Below are positions 23,747 to 34,052 of a stretch of 64,000 nt of DNA, piece by piece (within the stretch, counting starts at the first letter, position 1; every line of letters starts with the position of its first letter). The notes below the pieces were generated by a model that was given only the letters and a program-made list of their open reading frames with translations, was not told the DNA's origin and did not search any database. The stretch covers positions 186,001 through 250,000 of the forward strand of contig BLAL01000334.1 of assembly GCA_015698045.1 (NCBI GenBank), read 5' to 3'. Position numbers and translations under genes: made by a program. The stretch comes from Rhizophagus clarus (taxonomy: Eukaryota > Glomeromycota > Glomeromycetes > Glomerales > Glomeraceae).

Positions 23747-25173
23747 GTGAAGTCCGGTCGATCAAATGTCATCATGAACAAATTTGGGTTGCACATAAAA
23801 AAAAAGTGGGATCACGAATAACCTTATAAATATACGAATTTTTACTTTTTTTTTTCTTTTTTGAAATCTTGAAACCTTTAAATTAGTTATCTACTTTTGA
23901 AAGACAAAATATTTTAAAAACGATGATTTTCGTGTCCAAGAAGATAAACTGTACCCAAGAATATAACCAAGAGTTATTCGGAATGTATCACAAAATCGAT
24001 CTTTCTAATTTCTCAAGTATTGATCTTTATATAATTGTAAAAATTTCAAAAAAAAAAAAAAAAAAAAAAAGTTTTTAAATTTATTTGTATAATAGAATTT
24101 AAAAATTCTTCTTTTTCTTTTTCTAAGATGAGAATTGTTATGCCGAACTGAACCCTAACCATTACATACCTCCTCCTAAGCAATACGTCTCGCTAAAGGA
24201 GATTGAATGTGGTGGTACGGTACCTCCAACGACCAAAGTAAGCAGAAGCATTTTGTAACGTACAAAATGTAATTCTAAAAAAATTTAAAAGTTTCAATAG
24301 TATATAGTGTTCGTATTTATCTAAGTTATTAAAATAACAGATATAACGCATCGCGTTTCAATTCTCTAACTAAAGCGCCTCACACCGAACTTTCGGTATT
24401 TATTGTTGTTGAATTTTCAACAAGGGCAGGTTTTTTTCTGTTTCATGTCACCCCGAAACCATGTTTAAGGTTAGGGTTAGTAGGTTTAAAATTTCAAACG
24501 TTAACAAAACATGAGAAAAAAATAATTTACTTATGTGAAAATTCCGATGAGTTAAGGTGGTAGATCATACTAATGAGGTTAATCAAGTTAGTCAAGATCC
24601 TCGCGTGGATTATTTCCTCAATGATCAAAGTAAGTTAATAAATTGTTTTTGATATGAAAAAAAAATATATAATAAAATAATTAATATATTAAATTTTTCC
24701 CATCATAATTGATAGTACGATCACAAGTTCCTGTTAATGGAAATAACCTCTTTAAACCTAATAAAAAAAAGGTAAATCTAACGGATGTATTTGGCGTCTG
24801 TCATCCTTACAAATTAAACACATTACAAATAAATATTACAAGTTTTATTTATATAAAATTGTTAATTTTTCATTAGAATTGTCAGATACCTAATAAAATT
24901 AAATTTCTATGTGATTATCCTGGATGTATGAAACCTTTTAAGGATAATAACCATTTACAAATTCACCAGAGAAAACATACGGGCGAAAAACCTTTCACTT
25001 GTGATTATCAAGGATGCGAGAGAAGATTTTCTCAAAAAAATAACTTGAAGACACATCAGAGGATACATAATGATGAAAAACCTTATGAATGTGAAGTCTG
25101 TCATAAAAAGTTTAGACAACCAACCAACTTGAATGTGCATCATAAAAAATCTCATCCTTTTTTAATGCGGTGA
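23747..25173 (+). CDS. C2H2 zinc-finger protein, probable transcription factor (multi-exon; 5' end unresolved)
   Basis: The last exon (24877-25173) encodes three adjacent C2H2 fingers: CDYPGC...H-x3-H, linker TGEKPF, CDYQGC...H-x3-H, linker NDEKPY, and CEVC...H-x4-H, followed by a short basic tail. TGEKP linkers indicate DNA binding. Upstream exons with matching phases are 24716-24771 (RSQVPVNGNNLFKPNKKK), 24557-24629 (VVDHTNEVNQVSQDPRVD) and 24128-24237 (ENCYAELNPNHYIPPPKQYV). A further exon from an acceptor at 23746 reads EVRSIKCHHEQIW, but I could not make its donor phase fit, so the true start is uncertain. Its targets cannot be inferred. Confidence 0.75.
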
Positions 25174-25744
25174 ACATCATATAAACTTTATTTACTTATT
25201 TTTTTTTTTTTGTGTAGGGATAATATCTGTATATTCTTTATTTCTTTTTATATTTATTCAGTTGTGTTTGTATGTTGCGATTACTAGAGCGATTATCGAT
25301 TATAGGACAAATTGTCCAATTTTGTCCTGTAATCGTCCTGTAAATCTGGTATTTAAATAATTTACTTGAGGTAGCACAATTCTGAAAACAGCGATAAATT
25401 TATTTTAGTGTAATCTCTATTATTATTATTTATTACTTTTTTGAAATTTATATCGTCTTATGAGTTATGATTTATGAAAAATTCAAATTTATTTCATAAA
25501 ATAATTTGTATTTCTACTATTTTTTTTTTTTTTAGATAATTAAAGTCAAGACTTTTTTACCGTCGTATCTAATATTTGTAATACAAAATTATTTATACTA
25601 CATTTTGTTCAACGTGTTACTAACAATTAAAAATCGGTCTTTATTCTCCGTTTCCTTTTTTCATCTTTTAATCAAAAAATTTTTTTCTTAAAAATTTATA
25701 AATAAGAATTTATTATTATTAATTTTTTTTTTTTTCTTACAAAA
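25174..25744. other. Intergenic region / promoter of the pseudokinase gene
   Basis: T-rich leader directly before the start at 25745. A short imperfect repeat of TAGGACAAATTGTCC and TTTTGTCCTGTAATCGTCC lies near 25303-25340. Nothing else is seen. Confidence 0.4.
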
Positions 25745-27685
25745 ATGGATCCAATTTCTTATGTATCCAAAACCACAACTAATGGTCTTGCAATAGCAGC
25801 AGTAGTATCAAAAGAAGCTGCTGTAGTAGCTGATGCTTTATCACCATTTATTCCATTAATATCAGAAATAGCACATTTAGTACAAGATATTATCAATCTT
25901 TATCAAACAGCTGAACATAATAAAAGAATATGTGGTTCATTATTATCAAGAGCTACAGCAGCTGAAACTGCTGTTAATATGTTAAAAATTCGTAGACTTG
26001 AAAATGAGGATGTATTTAAATCAAAAGAATATTATAGAAATTTTCAAAAATTAGTTATAGTTATAGGTAAAATTAAAAGTTTTATATCAGAAGTATCTCA
26101 AATTAAAGGTTTAAGAAAATTTTTAGCCGCAAATTCTATTGAAGGACAATTTCGTGATTTAACTGAAGAATTTGATGGTTTAATGCGTGTATTAAATTTT
26201 ACTTTGGCCGTACAAAATCAAATTCAATTGGATGAAGATCAAAAAGTAATCAAATCAGATATTAAAGAAATGACTAAAGTAAGAATATATTTTATATTTG
26301 TTTTTTTTTTTTTTTTTGTATTTAAATTATTTAAATTGAATTTTTCTTTTTCAATTTTAGTATTTAGAATCGATTGAAGGTGGTATCGTTAATGAATTAA
26401 AACAAATTAATTCTTCATTAGACGATATTACTCAACTTAATATAGCTTGGCAAAAAAAGGTTTTACAAGAAGATGAAAATGTTTTAGAATCTGCAACAAT
26501 TAAGATCGTGGAATTACATGATCCTCCTGAAACGGTGAAACGAGGAACAAAAGTTTATAAAAAAATTCGCATGGGAGAGGAAGTAGCTATTAAAGAAAAA
26601 ATTTTGGCAAATGATGAAAAGAAACTTATGAATGATATCCTTAGTCAAGTGGTTATTTTAAAGAAATTAAAAGAATCTCAATATATTCTTCAATTTTATG
26701 GTATTGCAACTGATGCTAATGCAATGTATATGGTAACAGAATGGTGTGAATACGGTAATTTACAGGAATATTATCAAGGTTATGGACCTCTTGATTGGCA
26801 TGTAAAAACTCAACTCGCTGTTGATATCGCTCGTGGTTTAACTTTCTTACATACTGTGTCCATTTTACATCATGATATTCGTTCTGAAAATGTTCTTATC
26901 ACTATTCATCATCAAGCAAAACTTGCTAATTTTACATTAAGTCGTGGATTTAATGATCCAACTAAAAATATGATGCCTACAATTGATACTGTTAGATGGA
27001 TGGCACCTGAAAAATTGAGAGATCATAGAAAAAATCCCTACACCACTAAATGTGAAATTTATAGGTATGAAACATTAAAAAAATCTTTTGTTGTTTTTTT
27101 TTTTTTTTTTAATCATTCTTAAAATTGACTTAATTTTATGTAAAAAAATAGTTTTGGTATGTTATTATGGGAAATTGCAGAAGGGAATTTACCTTTTCAC
27201 AATGAAAAAGATATATTAGAAATTAGAAATCTCGTCGTACAAAAGAAGATTCGACCATCATTTAGCAGTAGTGTTCCAAATGAATGGATTAGAATTTCTT
27301 ACCAAGGTATTTTGAAAGATTTATTACGCAGTTATCTTTTTAGTTTATTAATTGTAAATTAAAAATAATTTTTTTTTTTTTAAATAGCATTACAAGATAG
27401 TCCTTCCGCACGTCCTCCACTTAAAGATATGTTCATGACACTTAATCATCTTTATAGAAAATTCTTACCTTCTCAACCTATAAGACCAACTATTGTAAAA
27501 CTCCCAACAGAAGAAGATTTGCCAAGTGATGATGAGGAGGATCTTGCTATCGAAGATTTTTCTGCTAATATTTTAACAGTTAGGGAAGCCATATTAGAAC
27601 ATAAGAGAAAAGATGGTGATAAATTAAAGGCCTGGGAAAGTTTTAAATATTATGCTGAAGAATTTGATGATTTTACAGCAAGGTA

Positions 27686-27723
<38 letters not shown>

Positions 27724-28173
27724 ATTTTTAATTCATTTATTTTTAATGACAAAATTTTATTTACATATTTTTATTTTAATAGTTATTGGAAAGGATATTA
27801 TTTATATTATGGACTTAGTCCGATTAAAGATCGTTCAGATCCAGAAGAAAAGAAACAGAGATTAGAAGAAGCAGCCAAATTATTTAAAACTTCAGCAGAT
27901 TTCGGGTTACCGGATGCTCAATTAAGATATGGTCATTGTTTATGGTCAGGTGAAGGTGTAAGGAAAAGTATTCAACAAGCAATTGAATATTTTCAATTGT
28001 CTGCTGATAATGAAAATTCTACAGCCATGTATAATATCGGTAATGTTTATTATCATGGTCTTGGTGTAACAAAAGATGAAGAAAAAGGGATAAAATATTT
28101 AAGATTAGCTGCATTAAGGGAACAACCTAAAGCTCTTGATATGTGTAGACAGAAGGGTATTTCTTTAGTTTAA
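25745..28173 (+). CDS. MLKL-like helical N-terminus, pseudokinase and Sel1 repeats (five exons, 692 aa)
   Basis: Exons 25745-26278, 26361-27064, 27152-27306, 27388-27682 and 27783-28173, all GT-AG with matching phases. Residues 1 to about 205 are alpha-helical (hydrophobic helix near 15-45, then ISEIAHLVQDIINLYQ, then helices to 175), resembling the four-helix-bundle domain of plant/fungal MLKL-like proteins. Residues 240-500 have a kinase fold: VAIK lysine, HHDIRSEN in place of HRDLKxxN, RWMAPE; but DFG is replaced by NFT (KLANFTLSR), so Mg-ATP catalysis is doubtful. After an acidic linker, residues 590-692 carry Sel1-type repeats (AAKLFKTSADFGLPDAQLRY, AMYNIGNVYYHGLGVTKDEE). In animals a helical bundle plus pseudokinase executes necroptosis; equivalence here is inference. 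It may instead be a signalling scaffold. Confidence 0.8.
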
Positions 28174-29652
28174 CATGATTAAACAGGATTAAACGTTATG
28201 CATATATACATATATATATATATACTCATTTATTTATTTATTTATTTATTTGTATATTTATTTGTATGTAATAAAAGTTTTATATAGATAAAATATGATA
28301 AATATGGTAATAATAGGGTATGATGACATGTAAAAGATGCGATTATTGGAATCGAACAATCATTTACAAATAATAATCATAACGAGAAAGAAATAGATAA
28401 TATCATTCGCTTATTGCTAAATAACCTTTGCAGTTGCACAAAATTTATGTCAATGCAGGCTAATGGTACGGATTGAGTTGAACCTGCGTTCAAATACACA
28501 TCAACCTACAGAAAAACCCATTTATAATTAGTATTGTATAGTTTTGAGGAAAGACGAGGCCCTTGGAATTTAATATTCATCCGTGAAACTACAAAGGAGA
28601 AATATGGACAATTCACTCTTGCGTATAAAGCTTACGTGTAGAAGTAATTTTATTTTAGCTAATGAAGTAAGTTTTTCCAAAAAAGTAGACTATGTTGTTC
28701 TTCCCGACAACCGCGTTTTCTTTAAAATGAAATTACAGGTCTTCAATAACGAATTTCTTAGTCATAAATTTGCAGAGTCTGATTCAGAGGAACACATTTG
28801 CTTTTTTTTTGACGCGGCGACATAATCGAGTAGGAGGATGGTATCATCTAGTGGGAATAATCGTAAATGGCTGGTAGCCAATAAAGAAATTATTCAATTA
28901 TAAAGATTGTTTAACTAACAAGCATAATTTTGAAGAAACCATATTGGCTAATTCAAAATCAACCAAACTTTTGTCAAAAGGTTTAATATTCTTTATAAGA
29001 ATTTATTGCGAGTTAAAACTATTGAAGATTGTGGTAAAGATAGCCTCCTTCGTCCGCTAAATTGTGGCGAGGTTTAAGCTGGCTGGATTTTCAGGATTAC
29101 TTAGGTAACACCAAAACCGAGCTGCAAGGCGTTTTTTATCTATTGTATAGTCGCATGGACTTTATTTTTCCTAATATGTCATATACAATTTTATTTGTTT
29201 TTATTTGTATTTTTTTTTTTTATTCTGTATTCGGCAATTTAACGATATGCAATTCAGCATTTTTGAGAGTTGCTACTTTTTAAGTAGGACAATCACAAAA
29301 AAAAATGAGAAATAAAAAAAAAATGAGAAATATCAAAATTTATCTGCAGGTTTCTTAATCATAATAAGCCAATCGCACGCTCTGTTTGTATTTTAACCCC
29401 TACATCTAATCGTTTTACAACATTGTACGAAATAAAATTTGTATACAAGCACATATTTTCATCTATTGCATAAATTCTTTAAGGATCTATTTAAATAATT
29501 CTTTAAATATCTATATAAATATGTCCTTTTTTCTTTTAAGAAAACAAGTAAAGAAACTTATTAATCACTGACCTGAGCAGATTTAATTCCCAACCATATC
29601 ATTGATAAAAATACAATATTTTTTACTTGAACTCAGTTGCTTGGATTTATCA
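28174..29652. other. Intergenic region
   Basis: Starts with (TA)n and (TTTA)n microsatellites at 28205-28260. The open stretches at 28583-28825 and 29062-29283 have no recognisable domain. They could be relics but are not supported as genes. Confidence 0.4.
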
Positions 29653-30102
29653 ATGGATCAAACAAGAAATAATTTTACATCTTCGCAAATTGTTAATAAT
29701 AATCAACATAATTCAATTAATAACGTTGATAATGTAGGAATTTCTAATACGAATCCTGCACCTCGAAACACTACATATGAATTTTATCTTCCCATACCTA
29801 GCGAGGGACGGATCTATTATGTTACATATACCGAATTAAATACATTAGAAATTGCACGACTCTTGAATAATAGAATTGATTCATCTCATATTCCTAATGA
29901 TCAGTTTTCATATCACCATAATATTCAATCTTTAGTTCATCAACAAGTTCAGCAAGTTCAACAACCTGTTGATTATCAAAATCAACAGCAACAATCTTTT
30001 GATAATGTGACTAGAGTATATTCAAATGATAATGATTCAAACGAAAACATTACTTATAATACGCAAAATACAGGAAATATGTTAAATCCGAATAATATTT
30101 GA
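29653..30102 (+). CDS. Asn/Gln-rich protein of unknown function (149 aa)
   Basis: I take the ATG at 29653 (MDQTRNNFTSSQIVNNNQ), because the upstream in-frame extension looks like leader sequence. The centre holds a non-repetitive block, YEFYLPIPSEGRIYYVTY followed by TELNTLEIARLLNNRI, that looks like a folded motif. It is flanked by N-rich and HQQVQQVQQP tracts. No catalytic motif, signal peptide or membrane segment is seen. I do not recognise the family. The composition suggests a nuclear or condensate-type regulatory protein, but that is a guess. Confidence 0.55.
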   Translation: MDQTRNNFTSSQIVNNNQHNSINNVDNVGISNTNPAPRNTTYEFYLPIPSEGRIYYVTYTELNTLEIARLLNNRIDSSHIPNDQFSYHHNIQSLVHQQVQQVQQPVDYQNQQQQSFDNVTRVYSNDNDSNENITYNTQNTGNMLNPNNI

Positions 30103-30779
30103 CTTCAATATCAGTAATATTTTTTTTTTTTTTTTTTTGTAATCTTATTTTATTTATTTGTTTCAGTTTAGTTTTACGTTTCTTTCTTTAAAATACGCCG
30201 TGACAAAATCATTAGATATAATATTGATTAAATGTGGCAAAATAATTTTTACCATTAGTTAATGACGTTGTAGATTACCGAAAAAGGATAAGGTGTACAA
30301 ACTACAGTGACCAATCATTAGTTATGAATGATGATCCTAATAAATTATAATTTACGTTTTAACGTTGAAAACTTTCATATTATGTCCTTTTCTTCTCTTT
30401 GATCGTTGACTCACTTTGTTATAAAAATGAATGTCATATTAACATAAATTAAACATTTTTAAAAGTACTTATTAACCGTGGCTCATTTAAATTAAACTGT
30501 TACAGAAGCTTATGTTGATGAATTTATCATTTAAAATCTGATACCCTTTTACATTCGTGATTAAGTTCAACATGGAACTTCATCCCGTACGATTATAACA
30601 TATATTTTTATAGAATCTACATAAAGAATCTCATCCGTCATTATTTAGGTACAGATTTCAATAATAATTATAGAAGCAAACCACAAGCCCACAACCACCA
30701 AACTCAACACAATTATTCGTTTCGACCTAATTCTTTTTTTTTTTTTTTTTTTTTTGAAAAAAAGAATCCGCACTTCCAA
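30103..30779. other. Intergenic region
   Basis: AT-rich with T runs at 30120-30140 and 30727-30755. No coding signal is seen. Confidence 0.4.
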
Positions 30780-30935
30780 GATATCTTCCGTGTTACTTCA
30801 ATACATCGCGCTGATGATCTATTGTTAAGAAATGATACTAATAATAGTATTTACCCCAAGAATAGAATCAGAAATTACGCATTTCCCAGGGATCTTTCTT
30901 TCAATTTTTGAGGACATAAAATTTTGCCAAGGTAA
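30780..30935 (-). pseudogene. Relic of the DUF7918-like gene's first exons
   Basis: On the minus strand this reads a short start followed by ISDSILG and a donor GTAAATACTATTATTAG. This parallels IPDPVLG plus GTAAATATTATTAATAG at the end of exon 1 of the gene at 33013. The next segment, ATCATCAGCGCGATG, resembles that gene's exon 2 start ATTAGCGCATCGAGC. A stop appears early and no later exon is recognisable, so it is a decayed paralogue fragment. Confidence 0.4.
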
Positions 30936-31440
30936 TTGCAGACTGCGTGCAAACTCTCTAAATGATACAAATCATTATAATGTATATATCCATTTAATAA
31001 ATTATCATAGTTTCAATTCAGAAAAATTCAGAAAAATTCGATGCCAGTTTAACGTTAAAACTCGGTATTAATGGTTTTCCGAAATATAGCATTTCGATTT
31101 CCTCCCCAACGGTACTGGTTACCGGAAGAGGAACCTTTATGATAAACAAAGGAATATTCGTGAGTGGGAGTGCTCCACCCTCCCTTCGTGGGAGTGCATT
31201 ACCAGATGAAACGGTATAACCTTCCTTTGTAAAAGTGTTATAATTGCTGCACTAATTTTTATTTTATATAGTGTGCTGTCACTGCATCATAATGAAATAT
31301 CAGAACGGGCAATAAATCTAGATTTTATCCACGTAGTGAAAAAGAAGGAACAAGGATGGATTATAAATTTTTATTATTTACTCGTTATTGAATTGAATTA
31401 CTAACAAATGAATTTTTCAGCTTTGGCTTTGTTCACTTCG
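30936..31440. other. Intergenic region with no clear feature
   Basis: Contains an imperfect short repeat GTGGGAGTGC at about 31165 and 31189. No gene is supported. Confidence 0.35.
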
Positions 31441-31804
31441 GTTCAAGAAAACAGGCGACAGAATTTTATTTTAAGATTAAAGAAATGTTTTAATATCATG
31501 AGGGAGAAAAGGGACCAATACGGTTCCAGGCAGCAACTCATTTTGGCACTAATCGAAAAGTGAAATATAATTTGGTAAAATTTAATTTATTTATATTTAT
31601 TATTATGAATTAACCTCAAGATTCCACCTAATAACATAATAAAAAACTATTTCATATATTTAGGATAATGAGATTAACGAGATGAGTAATAATAACGAGA
31701 ATAATGAAGTCCAGAAACGTAAATTCATTGAGATTACTGATATTGATGTCAGTGATCCAAAATTTGAAAAAACTAAAAATTTAGAGTATGCGTCTGTTAA
31801 CTAG
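31441..31804 (+). CDS. Possible 3' exons of an unrecognised gene
   Basis: Two blocks join cleanly: ...FQAATHFGTNRKVKYNL ends at a donor GTAAAAT (31575), and an acceptor at 31663 opens a 46-codon exon, DNEINEMSNNNENNEVQKRK then FIEITDIDVSD, ending TAG 31802-31804. The last exon is acidic and N-rich with a basic QKRK. Upstream the frame is interrupted by a TAA near 31493 (MF*YHEGEK), so either a further intron lies there or the gene is decayed. Family unknown. Confidence 0.3.
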
Positions 31805-32502
31805 TGTCCGATTTGACTTGTTTATCTAAATAATTCAATAATAATGTATATTTATTATAGTTTGTTATAAAAGTCATACACCTGGCATCGCTGAAAAGTT
31901 TGAATTTATAATTTCTATCGTCAATGATAAAGTCATCAATATTTGATGGATATTTTAACGACGTAACTGTGACGTAACTAGTTAAGTCATACGTTGTAAT
32001 TAGTTAAGTCAAATGTCGTAACTAGTTATAACTTTGAGCAAAGCATAAGTTTGCAATATGTACTATTATATTAAAGAAGAAAAAAGAGAAAAGGACTCTC
32101 GAAATAATTTGAAGAACGTGTAGGCGAATATATGTATAAAAAGTTGAAATAAGCAACATTAATTACTTTTACGCGGGTTTCGATAGTCAATGAAATGCCA
32201 ACTAATTATATATTATAATAAATAGCAAATTTATTGTCGTACACAAGTAAATTTAAACCATACAACATATATATTTGAAATCTAAAATAAGATCGCAGTG
32301 TCAAATAAGGATTACGATCCGGATTAAAATTTATAATCCGAATTTTCAAATAATAAAAGTTCACATTTCAAGCCATATTTAACGGCTAATATATAAAAAA
32401 AAAAAATGTAATTCTCAATTAAAAATTAAATCAATTATTCTAAATCCTTACCTCCCTTTAATTATAAGTTGAGGTGGTATTAAAATTAAGTTTGACTTTT
32501 GA
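31805..32502. other. Intergenic region
   Basis: Includes a short threefold repeat of GTAACTAGTTA(AG)TCA near 31965-32025. No gene is seen. Confidence 0.4.
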
Positions 32503-32779
32503 AGAGTTGGGTGCCGAAATATTTCGGCATATCAAATTGCCGAAATTCTAGCAGAAATCCCAAATTAAATTCTAGATTTTAGCAATGGTTTAAAATTTCG
32601 ACAATAGCTGCACAAAATCTCAGATCCCAAACTTGTTAAAACTTCAAACTGTTGCTGGAATCCATAAATAATGCCGAAATTCCAAATTATTACCGAAATA
32701 CAACTCTAAAATTTAATTTGGGATTTTCGGCAAGAATTTCGGCAATTTGATATGCCGAAATATTTCGGCGTCCAACTCT
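32503..32779. mobile_element. 277-bp foldback MITE with about 75-bp inverted repeats
   Basis: Left end AGAGTTGGGTGCCGAAATAT and right end (inverse) AGAGTTGGACGCCGAAATAT continue matching through TTCGGCATATCAAATTGCCG and on to AATCCCAAATTAAATT. The arms are long and over 85% identical, with a 130-bp centre. Many copies of TGCCGAAAT occur. There is no coding capacity. I did not find a convincing target duplication, so the superfamily is open. Confidence 0.75.
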
Positions 32780-33012
32780 AAACTGGATTCTTGTTTAATT
32801 CTTGATTGTAAATAATTTGATTCGCTAAATCTACTCATAGAATAGAATAGTCCTATAAATTGATACACTCTTAATTAAGTTTGGATCCAATTATCTAACC
32901 AATCAAATCCAATGTTTATGAAATGTTCATATAAAATACGTTCTCAAATTTTCACACAAATTCTTTTTTTTTTCCTACGATTATTTTTAAAGTTAAAGAG
33001 AAGAAAAAAAAT

Positions 33013-34052
33013 ATGAAAATAGATCGATGGACTTTAGAGATTTTAGTGAACGGGAGACCGCTTAAAGAATACGAAATCCCTGATCCAGTTCTTGGAGTAA
33101 ATATTATTAATAGATTTTTTCCTTTTTTTTTTCTTTCTTCCTTTTTTTTTTTTTTTTTTTTTTTAAAGTATCGTATCATCTTTTTCAACGATTATCTTAT
33201 TATATAGATTAGCGCATCGAGCTCGTTAAAATCATATGTGGTTGAAGGGAGACGAAAAAAATTTTGGTATTTAAGATTCAACAAAAATTTAGTTATTAAT
33301 AATTTAATTTATAATCTTTTTATTATTATTATTATTATTATTATTTTAGTAACTCGGCTATGTTTGTTGCCGTACCAGCACTTGGAACGTCTTATAATAT
33401 AAAGATATCGCCAAGTACAACATCCGATATAGCCGCCAGAGTTTTCGTGGATGGATTAAGTGACGGTTTCTTTACAAGAAAATGTAATGCGGCGTATACA
33501 ATAAAAGGTTTTTATAACAGAAATGCAACAATGATGCATGAATTTTATTTCGATAAAACAGATTGGGTTGAAACAACCCATGTGCAAACCTCCAAATTCG
33601 GTGGTTATGGTGCGATATCCGTCTACTATTACAAAATTCAACATATTTACGAATCTCCATTGGAGTATAATTCGGAAAGGATGTTTGAAGAGGTTAAAAT
33701 TCCCGAGACTAAAAAGAGCTTTGACGTAGCTCTAACTACTAAATTTTCTAGTGGAATTGAATCCCATTTTTCAGGACCATGGGAAGTAGTTATAACGGAA
33801 AATGATCCGATAGCTGTACTACATATTAATTACCGTTCAATTGATTGGTTCTATATAAAAGGGATTTCAATTGAAAATTCGATGCAAGTTATTGCATCTA
33901 CTTCCACTTCTACGGACATAAAAAATGAAGATAAAACTTCAGTCATTCAAACGGTCAAAAAGAATAAAAAAAAAAAAAATTATCAAGAATTCATTGTAAT
34001 ATTAGATTCCGATGACGATGAGTGTAAGCGGGAAGTGATGGAATTAGATTAA
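33013..34052 (+). CDS. DUF7918-like fungal protein (three exons, about 281 aa)
   Basis: Exons 33013-33096, 33208-33266 and 33350-34052, GT-AG with phases 0 and 2. The N-terminus (WTLEILVNGRPLKEYEIPDP) and the next block (SYVVEGRRKKF, then VPALGTSYNIKI and ARVFVDG) follow the layout of the fungal DUF7918 family, in which a beta-rich domain starts with a short EV.VDG.PL.EY motif. The middle contains GAISVYYYKIQHIYESPLEY. The C-terminus is charged (KKNKKKKN, LDSDDDE), possibly nuclear. Function of the family is unknown to me. The family call rests on pattern memory and could be wrong, but the gene model is well supported by frame continuity. Confidence 0.65.

Noticed and set aside
24466-24482. 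GGTTAGGGTTAG, telomere-like repeat
   Set aside because: Under three TTAGGG units, inside an intron of the zinc-finger gene; no sign of a telomere.
31143-31235. CAAAGGAAT...TTCCTTTG as possible MITE ends
   Set aside because: Arms are only about eight bases with no target duplication.
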